A stretch of DNA of 52,453 nt from Anaerolineales bacterium. Its GTDB lineage: Bacteria > Chloroflexota > Anaerolineae > Anaerolineales > UBA4823. The notes under the pieces were generated by a model. It was not told the origin of the DNA and searched no databases. It saw only the letters and a program-made list of their open reading frames with translations. A program made the translations under genes and the position numbers. The stretch covers positions 1 to 52,453 of the forward strand of contig JAFGBV010000122.1 of NCBI GenBank assembly GCA_016932955.1, written 5' to 3'. Shown here piece by piece: positions 14,691 to 23,384 of this stretch; position 1 is the first letter of the stretch; the number at the start of each line of letters is the position of its first letter.

Positions 14691-15992
14691 TCACTCAATG
14701 GGAGATTGAGCCGGTGCAGCTGTGCGTCTGTCATCTTCGATATTCACCAGCGCAGGGATGAACAGTGCAGCGATCGTCACCAGGATGCAGATAGCGCCCC
14801 CAGCCACATACCACACCCGCACCCCTACCCAATCCGCCACCGGGCCGGCAATCAGCAGGCTCAGCGGCATCATGCCAGTCGCCCCCGCACTGATGAGTGA
14901 GAAGACCCGCCCCTGGTAATCGGGTTCGATGGTCGTTTGGAAGATCGCCCCGATGGGCCCGTTGGCATACACCTGGGCGAAGCCAAGGATGAAATTGGCC
15001 GCCAGCAGCAGCCAAAACAGGCTGGCTGGCGCAAGCCCGGTCAGGATCACCCCAACCCCGATCCCGATAATCCCCATGAAGGAGGTGATGATCCGCTTCT
15101 TGAATCCTCCCCAGGCGCTCAGGGTCAATCCGCCCACGATAACCCCCACTCCAAAGAACGACTCCACCCAGCCCAATTCGGCTGCCCCGCCCTTGAATTC
15201 TTCCATCACCAGAAGGGGCAGCAGTGCCGAGCTGGGGCTGAGCAGGAAATTCAGCAGCATCGCCAGCAGGATCAACCCCAGCAGTCCTGGCCATTTCACC
15301 ACGTAGCGGAATCCGTTTGCCAGGTCACCCCAGTAGGATGTCTTCTGGCTGGTTCCGTTTGCCTCGGCTACCAGGCGTGGTGGCTGCGGGATTGCCACAA
15401 AGAGCAGCGGCAGGATCGCCAGTGCAGCCGTACCGATATCGATTGCCAGCACCCCTTGCGTGGGCAGCAGACCGAGTAGCAGCGCCCCAAGCGGCGGAGC
15501 AAAGATGTTCAGAAAGCCGTGCAGGAGCTGGTTCAAGCCGGAGATACGCGTCAAATGTTTGTGCGGCACCATCAGCGAGGTGGATGCCGTCATCGCTGGG
15601 TGGTGGAATGCGCCTCCCAGCGAGCGGATGAAGAGGATGGCATAGATATGCCAAACTTGCACCAGCTCGGTAGCGAATAAGAAGATCAGTACGCCGGTAA
15701 CCGCTGCAATCCCGGCATCCGCCACGATCATGATCAAGCGCCGGTTCCATCGGTCAACAAGCGCCCCCACAAATGGCCCCAGCACCACTTGCGGCAGTAA
15801 TGCCACCAGGCTGGCTGTCGCCAGTATCGTCGCCGATCCGGTTTGCTGGGTCAGCCACCACACCAGCGCAAACTGGACCAGCGCGCTGCCGACCAGGGAG
15901 AAAACTTGCCCGCCCCAGATCGTAAAGAACTTAGCCGCCCAGCGTTCAGTCGCGGCGGGAGTGGGAGTGGGCGATTCGTGCATGGTATCCAT
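14691..15992 (-). CDS. MFS exporter (EntS/MFS_3-like)
   Basis: About 433 residues with twelve predicted membrane helices. Typical major-facilitator motifs are GPFVGALVDRWNRR between helices 2 and 3 and an N-terminal FFTIWGGQVFSLVGSALVQF, as in the EntS/MefA type of efflux carriers. These usually export siderophores, macrolides or other small molecules with proton exchange; the substrate here is unknown. The start was placed at the ATG at 15992; an upstream TTG at 16028 in the same frame is possible but has no ribosome-binding site. It is divergent from the kelch gene and ends about 100 bases from the tRNA, with no co-transcribed neighbour. Confidence 0.9.
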   Translation of the reverse strand: MDTMHESPTPTPAATERWAAKFFTIWGGQVFSLVGSALVQFALVWWLTQQTGSATILATASLVALLPQVVLGPFVGALVDRWNRRLIMIVADAGIAAVTGVLIFLFATELVQVWHIYAILFIRSLGGAFHHPAMTASTSLMVPHKHLTRISGLNQLLHGFLNIFAPPLGALLLGLLPTQGVLAIDIGTAALAILPLLFVAIPQPPRLVAEANGTSQKTSYWGDLANGFRYVVKWPGLLGLILLAMLLNFLLSPSSALLPLLVMEEFKGGAAELGWVESFFGVGVIVGGLTLSAWGGFKKRIITSFMGIIGIGVGVILTGLAPASLFWLLLAANFILGFAQVYANGPIGAIFQTTIEPDYQGRVFSLISAGATGMMPLSLLIAGPVADWVGVRVWYVAGGAICILVTIAALFIPALVNIEDDRRTAAPAQSPIE

Positions 15993-16058
15993 CTTGATAT
16001 CTACCAATTGGTTGTCCTGCAGGTTCAATAGCCAGTCACGGTGTACAGGTTGAATTCG

Positions 16059-16089
16059 ATTATAATACTTTCACCTAGATACATCGCAA
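16059..16089 (-). promoter_or_regulatory. Candidate promoter of the MFS gene
   Basis: On the minus strand TTGCGA (16084-16089) precedes overlapping -10 candidates: TATTAT after 16 bases, or TATAAT after 19. This leaves a 60-70 base leader to the ATG at 15992. The rest of the 16.03-16.21 kb divergent gap shows nothing else clear. Confidence 0.35.
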
Positions 16090-16210
16090 CAGAGAGTAGG
16101 CGGCTGAGCCTATACAACCTCTGGTCGTTATCGTATCCTGGTTTTCTGAGTTGTTTCCCTTGCCCGAATAGCGGCTTCTCGAACAAGACTTTTTTGAAAG
16201 GATAGAATAG

Positions 16211-17878
16211 ATGAATTGCACAAAAACCTGGCGCACTGGGATCGTTGCCTTCACCTTATTCGCCTTGTTACTCACCTCATCCTCCACAGTCGCCGCACCG
16301 AACACCCCTACTTACTCTTTCTCACTCTCGCCTACCAGCGCCACCCAATCCACCGCCAAGGTTACCTTGACGATTAGCAGTCTCCTTGGGCAAAACCCGC
16401 CCTCCGCTCATTGGTATGGGCCGAGCGGCGCGCAGGTCAGCCCAGCTTGTTCCGGCAGTTCCAACTTGGTCCGCGAGTATATTTACGTGGGAGGCGTATT
16501 ATTCGAAGTACGCGACTACTTCTACATTAGCCCTTGTAATCGCGATCCCGGCACATATCGCGTAGAAGTCGGCTGGGAGTATGAGGGAACTTTCACGATC
16601 TCAGAGTCTCCTCCCCCTCCACCTCCTACCTATCTGACCTTGCTGCCGCTGGTTCAAAAATCGCCCTTGCTGTACGGCCCGTTCTCAAAGCTGAGCCCGG
16701 CAGATGGTGTGACCGGGGCGCAAACGACCAGCCTTACATTGGATTGGGGAGTCAGCACAGGTATATCCAATTACGCCTTCTGCTTTGACACGAGCGACGA
16801 CAACGCCTGCACCAATTGGGTTGAAACCGGCGCAAGCACCCAGGCATCGATCGATGGGCTCATCAAAGAGACAACCTACTACTGGCAAGTGCGAGCCGTA
16901 GCCAGCCAAGAAACCATCTATGCAGATGGCGCAGAAACAGCCTATTGGTCATTCACCACCGGAAAACCGCTGGTCGGCACTTGGACAGAGATGACTTCCG
17001 CCGCCGAATGGACAGCAAGAAAAAGCCACTCAAGCGTGGCTTTGCCAGACGGGAGTATTGTTTTGGTAGGCGGCTTTGACGGTACCAATTACCACAATGA
17101 TGTATGGCGCTCAATAGATCAGGGTTCAACCTGGACGCAGATGACCGCTGCCGCCCCGTGGGTAGCAAGAAGTGGCACCTACACCACTGTGGCCTTACCA
17201 GATGGCAGCATCGTGCTGATGGGTGGCTACGATGGCACCAATTACCGCAACGATGTCTGGCGCTCAACAAATAATGGTGCCAACTGGACGCAGATGACTG
17301 CTGCTGCCGAGTGGGTGGGGAGAAGCGGCGGCTTCAGCAGCGCGGCCTTGCCGGACGGAAGCATCGTCCTGATGGGCGGCTATAATACCTCTGGCGGATA
17401 CCGCAGCGATGTGTGGCGCTCAACCGATAATGGAGCAAGCTGGACCCAGATGACCGCTGCCGCCGAATGGTCAGCAAGGACGAGCCACTCGAGTGTAGCC
17501 CTCACAGACGGGAGTATCGTGCTCATGGGCGGAAATAACAGTAGCGGTCGCCTGAACGATGTCTGGCGCTCAACCGATAATGGAGCAAGCTGGACCCAGA
17601 TGACCGCCAACGCCGAATGGGCAGCACGAATCTACCACGCCTGCGTGGCTTTACCAGATGGTAGCATTATTTTGATGGGCGGTTATGATGGCACCAATTA
17701 CTTCAACGACATGTGGCATTCAACGGACAACGGAGCAACCTGGGTAGAGGTCACCAACAACGCTCCATGGGTGGAAAGAGCCGGCTCCAGTGTGGTTTTA
17801 CCCGATGGAAGCATCGTTCTGATGGGCGGTAATTCCAACAGCGGTCGCTTGAATGATGTCTGGAGATTCGAACCTTAG
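16211..17878 (+). CDS. Secreted kelch-repeat protein with FnIII-like domain
   Basis: 555 residues. Residues 1-29 form a Sec signal peptide ending TVAA. A beta-rich N domain (30-130) is followed by a proline linker SPPPPPPTYLTLLPLVQKS, which contains a YL..LPLV motif. A fibronectin-III-like module (about 157-250) ends YWQVRAVASQ...AYWSFTTGK. Six kelch/beta-propeller repeats of roughly 50 residues run from 257 to the end, each with the core ALPDGSIVLMGGY-DG-NDVWRSTDNGA-WTQMTA. A six-bladed propeller is likely. Probably exported and cell-surface or extracellular; ligand unknown. No membrane anchor or LPXTG motif is present. AAAGGA lies eight bases before the ATG. Two central repeats are nearly identical in DNA, pointing to recent duplication. 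Confidence 0.9.
   Translation: MNCTKTWRTGIVAFTLFALLLTSSSTVAAPNTPTYSFSLSPTSATQSTAKVTLTISSLLGQNPPSAHWYGPSGAQVSPACSGSSNLVREYIYVGGVLFEVRDYFYISPCNRDPGTYRVEVGWEYEGTFTISESPPPPPPTYLTLLPLVQKSPLLYGPFSKLSPADGVTGAQTTSLTLDWGVSTGISNYAFCFDTSDDNACTNWVETGASTQASIDGLIKETTYYWQVRAVASQETIYADGAETAYWSFTTGKPLVGTWTEMTSAAEWTARKSHSSVALPDGSIVLVGGFDGTNYHNDVWRSIDQGSTWTQMTAAAPWVARSGTYTTVALPDGSIVLMGGYDGTNYRNDVWRSTNNGANWTQMTAAAEWVGRSGGFSSAALPDGSIVLMGGYNTSGGYRSDVWRSTDNGASWTQMTAAAEWSARTSHSSVALTDGSIVLMGGNNSSGRLNDVWRSTDNGASWTQMTANAEWAARIYHACVALPDGSIILMGGYDGTNYFNDMWHSTDNGATWVEVTNNAPWVERAGSSVVLPDGSIVLMGGNSNSGRLNDVWRFEP
16979..17875 (+). repeat. In-gene tandem kelch repeats (six units of ~150 bp)
   Basis: Six units of 147-156 bp encode the propeller blades. 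Units around 17,405-17,470 and 17,556-17,620 share a stretch of over 50 bases that is almost identical (CGCTCAACCGATAATGGAGC onward), while the first and last units are more diverged. Blade number may vary between strains. Confidence 0.8.
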
Positions 17879-17903
17879 GATTAAATGACAGAAAGAAAAG
17901 ACG

Positions 17904-17942
17904 CACCTGTGGAGGTCAAACTATGCCCGACCTTCACAGGTG
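17904..17942 (+). terminator. Inverted repeat after the kelch gene
   Basis: CACCTGTGGAGGTC (17904-17917) pairs with GACCTTCACAGGTG (17929-17942) with a single G-T wobble and an 11-base loop. There is no strong T run, so it may be a transcript-stabilising hairpin or a weak terminator. Confidence 0.6.
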
Positions 17943-18041
17943 TGGATTAAATTCCTTCCTTTGGTTCTTTTAGACGGTCCTACTATGTATTAATTTTTCA
18001 TATAAACCAACACCTCCTCGCCCGAGAAATCAAATCTGCGG

Positions 18042-18047
18042 TATAAT
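18042..18047 (+). promoter_or_regulatory. -10 element upstream of tig
   Basis: TATAAT lies 34 bases before the TTG start, with no recognisable -35 at the correct distance. AGGAAGGA at 18066-18073 is the ribosome-binding site that fixes the TTG start. Confidence 0.35.
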
Positions 18048-18081
18048 CTCCGTCCGAAAATCAACAGGAAGGACACTCGCC

Positions 18082-19551
18082 TTGAAAATTGACACCCAAA
18101 TCCTCGAAGACCACCAGGCCAAGCTGGTCGTAGAAGTCGATCCTGCCCAACTGGAGGCCGCCAAGCAGCGTGCCGCCCGCAAGATCGCCCAGAAAACCAA
18201 GATCTCCGGCTTCCGCCCTGGCAAAGCCCCCTACCCTGTCATCCTGCGCAGCGTGGGCGAAGCCGCCGTCATCGAAGAAGCCGTTGAGCTCCTCGTCGAC
18301 GAGATCTATCCCAAAGTCATCACCGAGTCCGGCATCCACCCCTTCGGTCCGGGTCGCCTGGAAAACATCCCCAGCATGGACCCGCTGACCTTTGAGTTCA
18401 TCGTCCCCCTCGATGCCGAAGTCACCCTCGGCGATTACAAAGCTATCCGCATCCCTTATGAGCTTGAGCCTGTCAAAGAAGAAGAAGTGGATCGCGTCAT
18501 TGATAACCTGCGTGAGCGCAACGTCATCCTCGAACCCGCTAACCGCCCCGCTCAGGTCGGTGACGAAGTCTACCTTCACATTGACGGAAAGCGTACCCAG
18601 CCCACAGAAGGCGAAAAACCCGAGCTGCTCTCCAATCAACAGCACACCATCGTCATCCCCTCCACTGGTGATAATGCCGATGAGCAATGGCCCTTCCCTG
18701 GCTTTTCCAATCACTTGGTCGGCATGTCCGCCGGTGAAGAGAAGACCGTCACAGTGACCTTCCCCGAAGATTCCGATTACGAATCCCTGCGCGGCGTCGA
18801 AGCTGAGTTCAGATTCCACCTCGACGAAGTCAAAGCTCGCACCCTACCTGAGCTGGACGATGAATTCGCCCAGTCAATTAACGAGGAGTACAATTCCATT
18901 CAGATGCTCCGCGACGAAATTCGCAAGATGCTTGAGCAACAGGCTAAAGAAGCCTACGACGACGAGTACACTAACAAAATCATCACCCAAATGGCCGAAG
19001 AAGCCCAGATCAAATACCCACCTCAGCTCCTCGAGCAGGAAATTGACAACCACATCGAACAACTCAAAGATCGCCTCGCTTCCCAGAAAATGGAACTGGA
19101 AACCTACCTCAAGCTGCAGCAAAAAGACCTCGAGGCCTTTCGCCAAGAGGTCAAACCTCTGGCAGAAAACCGCATCCGCCGCTCCCTTGTGCTCTATGAG
19201 GCTGCCCGCGCTGAAAAGATCGAGGTCACTCCCGACGAAGTGCAAGCCGAATCGGCCCGTACCCTCGGTCAGATGAGTCAGTATTACGAGCCCAAGCAGG
19301 TGCAGAAGATGATGAATAAAGAGTTCGTCCAGAATATGGTCAGCAGCGTCAGCTCCGAGATGATCGCCCGCCGTACCCGCGAGCGCCTCCAGGCCATCGC
19401 CCGCGGCGAAGCGCCCGTTGAAGAGCCTTCTGCCGAAGCACCCGCGCCGGAAAAGCCAAAGAAACCGCGCGCTGCCAAGAAAACGAAGAAAACCGAAACC
19501 ACGGAACAGTCCACATCTGTTGAATCAGAAAGTTTAGAGGTATCCCAATGA
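18082..19551 (+). CDS. tig: Trigger factor (ribosome-bound chaperone, peptidyl-prolyl isomerase)
   Basis: 489 residues. The N-terminal ribosome-binding domain has the signature [13 protein letters not shown]-type isomerase domain (about 160-245) is interrupted by an insert around [16 protein letters not shown]. The helical C-terminal chaperone arms follow. The last 50 residues form an unusual Pro/Lys/Glu-rich tail ([20 protein letters not shown]) beyond the normal family end. The start codon is TTG, set by AGGAAGGA eight bases upstream and by alignment of the MKIDTQI beginning. Its stop overlaps clpP by four bases (ATGA), so chaperone and protease are co-translated, an arrangement common in bacteria. 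Confidence 0.96.
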   Translation: MKIDTQILEDHQAKLVVEVDPAQLEAAKQRAARKIAQKTKISGFRPGKAPYPVILRSVGEAAVIEEAVELLVDEIYPKVITESGIHPFGPGRLENIPSMDPLTFEFIVPLDAEVTLGDYKAIRIPYELEPVKEEEVDRVIDNLRERNVILEPANRPAQVGDEVYLHIDGKRTQPTEGEKPELLSNQQHTIVIPSTGDNADEQWPFPGFSNHLVGMSAGEEKTVTVTFPEDSDYESLRGVEAEFRFHLDEVKARTLPELDDEFAQSINEEYNSIQMLRDEIRKMLEQQAKEAYDDEYTNKIITQMAEEAQIKYPPQLLEQEIDNHIEQLKDRLASQKMELETYLKLQQKDLEAFRQEVKPLAENRIRRSLVLYEAARAEKIEVTPDEVQAESARTLGQMSQYYEPKQVQKMMNKEFVQNMVSSVSSEMIARRTRERLQAIARGEAPVEEPSAEAPAPEKPKKPRAAKKTKKTETTEQSTSVESESLEVSQ

Positions 19552-20162
19552 ATCACATCCAACCCGCATCCCTCATCCCCATGGTGATCGAAACGTCCGC
19601 CCGCGGCGAGCGCGCCTATGATATCTTCTCGCTCCTGCTGCGTAATCGGATCATCTTCCTCGGCACCCCCATCAACGACCAGGTTGCCAATCTCATCGTC
19701 GCCCAATTGCTCTACCTCAACCAGGAAGACCGCGAAGCCCCCATCTCCATGTACATCAACTCCCCCGGCGGGCAGGTCTATTCTGGACTCGCCATCTACG
19801 ACACCATGCAGATGATCAGCAACCCCGTCGCCACCACCGCTGTCGGAGTCACTGCCTCCTTTGGCACACTCCTCCTCGCTGCCGGCACCAAGGGCATGCG
19901 CTATGCCCTCCCACACGCCACCATGCACATGCACCAGCCACTCGGCGGCGCTCAGGGTCAGGCCACCGATATCGAGATCCAGGCCCGCGAGATCCTGCGC
20001 CTCAAGTCCCGCCTCAACGAGATCCTTGCCCATCACACCGGCCACCCCCTCGAAGAGATCGAGCGTGACACCGACCGCGACTACTACATGGATGCCCGCA
20101 CTGCCGCCGATTACGGCCTGATCGACCAGGTGCTTGAAAACCCCACCGATAAAAAAGCCTGA
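19548..20162 (+). CDS. clpP: ATP-dependent Clp protease proteolytic subunit
   Basis: 204 residues, standard ClpP length. The catalytic triad is visible: Ser in [10 protein letters not shown], His in MHMHQPLGG, Asp in [26 protein letters not shown] is the usual subunit-contact segment. The Ser motif (usually GQAASMGA) is somewhat divergent but functional-looking. ClpP forms tetradecameric barrels fed by ClpX, ClpA or ClpC; none of these is encoded in the window. It starts inside the tig stop codon, so expression is coupled. Confidence 0.96.
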   Translation: MNHIQPASLIPMVIETSARGERAYDIFSLLLRNRIIFLGTPINDQVANLIVAQLLYLNQEDREAPISMYINSPGGQVYSGLAIYDTMQMISNPVATTAVGVTASFGTLLLAAGTKGMRYALPHATMHMHQPLGGAQGQATDIEIQAREILRLKSRLNEILAHHTGHPLEEIERDTDRDYYMDARTAADYGLIDQVLENPTDKKA

Positions 20163-20196
20163 TTAGCCTCAGTTCATAGTAATCCTCACCCTGTTG

Positions 20197-20258
20197 GGGC
20201 GAAGCGGTGTTGAGAACACCCCCGGAAGGATCAGAAACGCGCTTCGCCCTTCTTTATT
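20197..20258 (+). terminator. Nested hairpin/terminator after clpP
   Basis: The outer arms GGGCGAAGCG (20197-20206) and CGCTTCGCCC (20240-20249) are perfect complements. The loop contains an inner hairpin GGTGTT-GAG-AACACC (20206-20220). TTCTTTATT follows the outer stem. It probably ends tig-clpP transcription; the 33-base loop also suits a small structured RNA or dispersed repeat. Confidence 0.55.
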
Positions 20259-20262
20259 GAAT

Positions 20263-21051
20263 ATGCCCCTCCTAGACCTTTCCTCCATCCAAGCCCTCAT
20301 TCTCGACATGGATGGCGTTCTCTGGCGCTCCCAGGAGCCCATCGGTGACCTCCCCGCCATCTTCGCCCAGATCGCCCGCCGCGGCTGGAAGGTGGTCCTT
20401 GCAACAAACAATGCCACCCGCTCCATCAGCATGTATGTCGAGAGAATGGCTTCCTTCGGTGTTCAGGTCGCGCCCTGGCAGGTGGTCAATTCCGCCCAGG
20501 CTGCTGCCCGCTTCCTGCAAAGGCGTTTTCCCCAGGGTGGTGCTGTCTTCGCCGTTGGCGAGCGCGGCGTTCAAGAAGCGCTTGAAGAGCATGGCTTTCA
20601 TCTTGCCGAGACCAATGTCCTCGCTGTTGTTTCTTCCATGGATCGCAGCCTCAGCTACGAGAAGCTACGCCGCGCCACCCTGCTCATCCGCGGCGGCGCA
20701 CTCTTCGTTGCCACCAATCCCGACCGCACCTTCCCCACCCCCGAGGGCCTCATTCCCGGCGCTGGCTCCATCCTTTCTCTCCTCGAAGCCGCCTCCGATC
20801 AGCAACCCATTGTCTGCGGAAAGCCCGCCCCCGAGATGTACCTGATCGCCCTTGAGCGCCTCGCTGTCTCCCCTGCCCACACCCTGGTCGTCGGCGACCG
20901 CCCCGAAACCGATATCGCCGGCGCGCAGGCCATCGGTTGCCGCACTGCCCTCGTTCTTTCCGGCGTCGTCGGTCCTCAGGAAGCATCCTGCTGGCAGCCC
21001 CCTCCCGATCTCATCATCGAAGACCTCACCACCCTCGTTCACTTGCCCTGA
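20263..21051 (+). CDS. HAD-superfamily (NagD-like, IIA) phosphatase
   Basis: 262 residues. HAD motif I LILDMDGVLW, motif II LATNNATRS, and motifs III/IV around CGKPAPEMY and VVGDRPETDIAGAQAIG are all present, and the large C2a-type cap between motifs II and III places it in subclass IIA with NagD and phosphoglycolate/p-nitrophenyl phosphatases. Substrate unknown. The ATG at 20263 was chosen because the conserved N-terminus begins just after it; a longer frame from 20194 would read through the terminator hairpin. No good ribosome-binding site is seen. rlmN begins seven bases after its stop. Confidence 0.88.
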   Translation: MPLLDLSSIQALILDMDGVLWRSQEPIGDLPAIFAQIARRGWKVVLATNNATRSISMYVERMASFGVQVAPWQVVNSAQAAARFLQRRFPQGGAVFAVGERGVQEALEEHGFHLAETNVLAVVSSMDRSLSYEKLRRATLLIRGGALFVATNPDRTFPTPEGLIPGAGSILSLLEAASDQQPIVCGKPAPEMYLIALERLAVSPAHTLVVGDRPETDIAGAQAIGCRTALVLSGVVGPQEASCWQPPPDLIIEDLTTLVHLP

Positions 21052-21058
21052 CCCGGCA

Positions 21059-22144
21059 ATGTTAGCTACTCTCCCCCTCATCTACGATCTTGACCTGCCT
21101 GCCCTCTCCAGCCTCCTCCAAAGCTGGGGGCAGCCTGCTTACCGCGCGGCACAGATCTGGGAGGGTCTCTATCGCCAGCTCTGGAATACCTCTGAGCAGT
21201 TCACCAGCCTGCCCAAAGTCCTGCGTCAGCAGATTGCTGCCCACCTCACCTTCTCAAACCTTCACCCCGTTGATTTCCTCACCTCGCGCGATGGCGAAAC
21301 CGTCAAGACCCTTTTCCGTATCCCCGGCGGCGATCCCGCCAGCAGTCTTGCCATCGAAGCCGTCCTGATGCGCTACTCCCGCCGCCGCACCTTGTGCATT
21401 TCCTCCCAGGCTGGCTGCGCTATGGGCTGCACCTTCTGCGCCACCGGGCAGATGGGCTTCCGCCGCCACCTCACCTGCGGTGAGATCGTCGAGCAGGTGC
21501 TCTACTATGCTCGCCTTCTTGCCGCCCAGGGCGAATCTGTTACCAATATCGTCATCATGGGCATGGGTGAACCATTCCATAATTACGAAGCCACCCTCCA
21601 GGCTATCGACCGCCTCAACCATCCCCAGGGCTTCAATTTCGGCGAGCGCCGTTTCACCATCTCTACTGTTGGCCTGGTACCCATGATCCGCCGCTTCACT
21701 CAGGAGCGCCGCCAGATCAACCTAGCCGTCTCCCTGCACGCCGCCGACGATGCGCTGCGCGCGACTCTGCTCCCTGTGAACCGCAAGTACCCTCTCAGCG
21801 AGCTTTTCTCTGCCTGCCGCGACTACATCCAGGCTACCCACCGCCGTCTCACCTTCGAGTGGGCACTGATCCAAGGCGTCAACGACAGCCCAGATCAGGC
21901 ACACCGCCTCGCCCTCCGCCTGCACGACCTGCGCCTCAGTCCCAAATCATCCCCCCTCGTCCATGTCAACATCATCCCCCTCAACCCTACTCGCAAATAC
22001 GCCGGGCAGCCCTCGCCGCACCAGGCAGCCCTCGCCTTCCAAGCCGAGCTCCAGCAGCACAACATCCCCTGCACCATTCGCCTGCGCCGCGGCATCGGGA
22101 TCCAGGCTGGCTGCGGCCAGCTCGCCACCGATTTGAATACGTGA
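21059..22144 (+). CDS. rlmN: 23S rRNA (adenine2503-C2)-methyltransferase
   Basis: 361 residues, a radical SAM enzyme that methylates C2 of A2503 in 23S rRNA (and A37 of some tRNAs). The iron-sulfur motif is CAMGCTFCATGQMGF. The C-terminal GIGIQAGCGQL provides the second catalytic cysteine. The substrate-RNA-binding N domain and the IMGMGEPFHNY motif are intact. The start ATG at 21059 was preferred over a longer frame beginning at 20852, which lies inside the HAD gene. It is the second gene of the HAD-rlmN pair. Confidence 0.95.
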   Translation: MLATLPLIYDLDLPALSSLLQSWGQPAYRAAQIWEGLYRQLWNTSEQFTSLPKVLRQQIAAHLTFSNLHPVDFLTSRDGETVKTLFRIPGGDPASSLAIEAVLMRYSRRRTLCISSQAGCAMGCTFCATGQMGFRRHLTCGEIVEQVLYYARLLAAQGESVTNIVIMGMGEPFHNYEATLQAIDRLNHPQGFNFGERRFTISTVGLVPMIRRFTQERRQINLAVSLHAADDALRATLLPVNRKYPLSELFSACRDYIQATHRRLTFEWALIQGVNDSPDQAHRLALRLHDLRLSPKSSPLVHVNIIPLNPTRKYAGQPSPHQAALAFQAELQQHNIPCTIRLRRGIGIQAGCGQLATDLNT

Positions 22145-22159
22145 TATAGTAGTTATATG
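22145..22159 (+). promoter_or_regulatory. Extended -10 giving a probable leaderless transcript
   Basis: TGA-TATAGT (TATAGT at 22145-22150) sits six bases before the ATG at 22157, so transcription should begin at the A of the start codon. No ribosome-binding site and no clear -35 are seen. The same six-base geometry occurs upstream of 46767 and 49685. Confidence 0.5.
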
Positions 22160-22540
22160 GATATCGGTCGCATTTTTCGCACATTCTGGTTCCGCATGAC
22201 CTTGTCTGTGCTGGTCAGTGAAGTGGTCCTGGTAGCCCTGGCCTGGCTGCTCCACCGGCAGGTGAGCGTACTGCAGCACCTGCGCTTCGGTGATCTACTG
22301 TTTACGCTTGGAGTGATTATTTGCTTTATGGCCATTTTTTGGATGAGAGGCAGACCGTATGATGCAAACCCAAGCATCAACCCCGGAGGGCCAGCCTTCT
22401 CAACCCAGGCTTCAAAGGAAGAGCAGCGCATACTTGCGCATGACAGTGCCATGCGGCAAAAAGCGGTGGGCATATTCCTGTTTGCCCTCGGGCTGCTGAC
22501 GATCTTGGTGTCACTGGGCTTTACGTATCTGATCCATTAG
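22157..22540 (+). CDS. Small membrane protein of unknown function
   Basis: 127 residues with three predicted membrane helices (about 15-35, 45-63 and 103-124) and a soluble loop of about 40 residues between helices 2 and 3 (RPYDANPSINPGGPAFSTQA then charged sequence). No motif was recognised. It follows rlmN by 12 bases, but the extended -10 immediately before its ATG suggests its own leaderless transcript. Likely real, as it has clean codon use and membrane periodicity. Confidence 0.65.
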   Translation: MDIGRIFRTFWFRMTLSVLVSEVVLVALAWLLHRQVSVLQHLRFGDLLFTLGVIICFMAIFWMRGRPYDANPSINPGGPAFSTQASKEEQRILAHDSAMRQKAVGIFLFALGLLTILVSLGFTYLIH

Positions 22541-22597
22541 GCAAAGTTGCATAAGCGATAATTACTGTTCGGAGTCATAGAGCGTGACATTTATTCC

Positions 22598-23371
22598 TCA
22601 CAAGCCAAACTGCACCACCAGCTCCGGTCCTTCGCCGTACACCTCACCCGCATAACCTCCCCACCGCTCCACAATTCGGAATCCCTGCTTTGCAATGAGA
22701 TCCGTGAATTGCTCTGCATAGTAACAGCGCATCAAGATCTTCAGCACCGCCTCCTCCACTACTACCTCCCCCTTGTAACGGCGGTAGATAAGCTCCGGGT
22801 ACAGGGTCATCTGCTCCGCGTCCAGCCTCGGACGCCGGTCCGAGCAGGTCACCTTTCCCCCCTCCACCGCGACCTTCCAGCTCAGCGTCTCCTCCACCGA
22901 AACCCATTTCTCCGTCAGCACCTCCCACGGAGAATGCGGCCTGAACACATTCAAGATCGCCGTTCCTCCTGGACTCAGGTGACGCCGGATGCATCCCAGC
23001 ATCTCCTCCACCTCCTCGTCCGTTTCCAGGTTTTGCATCACCCGGAACGGCGCAATGATCAGGTCAAACCTTCGCCCCAGCTCGAAATCCGAAATATCCC
23101 CCACCTCCACCCGTGCAATCTCCCGACCTATTTTGGCTATACGCAGCTTCTCCCGGCAGATTGCAACCATCGCCTCCGAAAGATCGATTCCGTGAATGTA
23201 CCCACACTCCCTGCTCAACGCCAGCGTCACCCGTCCCGTTCCGCAGCCCAGCTCTAGCACAGCTGCCTCCTGCGAAGGGATGCGCTCCAGGTAGAACGGG
23301 ATATCATTCGGCGCATTCGGGTTGTAATCATAAAACCTAGCTGCTGCTGTGCGAATATCGACTTTCGCCAT
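22598..23371 (-). CDS. Class I SAM-dependent methyltransferase
   Basis: 257 residues. SAM-binding motif I is VLELGCGTGRVTLAL (about 38-52), motif II has GIDLSEAMVAICR, and VEVGDISDFELGRRFDLIIA contains the acidic adenine-binding loop. The C-terminal half resembles small-molecule methyltransferases, but the substrate is unknown. AAGGA lies six bases before the ATG. It follows the WecA-like gene with a 13-base gap on the same strand, so it may modify a glycan or lipid of the surface locus. Confidence 0.88.
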   Translation of the reverse strand: MAKVDIRTAAARFYDYNPNAPNDIPFYLERIPSQEAAVLELGCGTGRVTLALSRECGYIHGIDLSEAMVAICREKLRIAKIGREIARVEVGDISDFELGRRFDLIIAPFRVMQNLETDEEVEEMLGCIRRHLSPGGTAILNVFRPHSPWEVLTEKWVSVEETLSWKVAVEGGKVTCSDRRPRLDAEQMTLYPELIYRRYKGEVVVEEAVLKILMRCYYAEQFTDLIAKQGFRIVERWGGYAGEVYGEGPELVVQFGL

Positions 23372-23384
23372 ATCGAATCCTTTC

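Noticed and set aside
20852..21058. Longer N-terminus for RlmN
   Set aside because: The extension lies inside the HAD gene in another frame and is Pro/Ser-rich; the family begins at the ATG at 21059.
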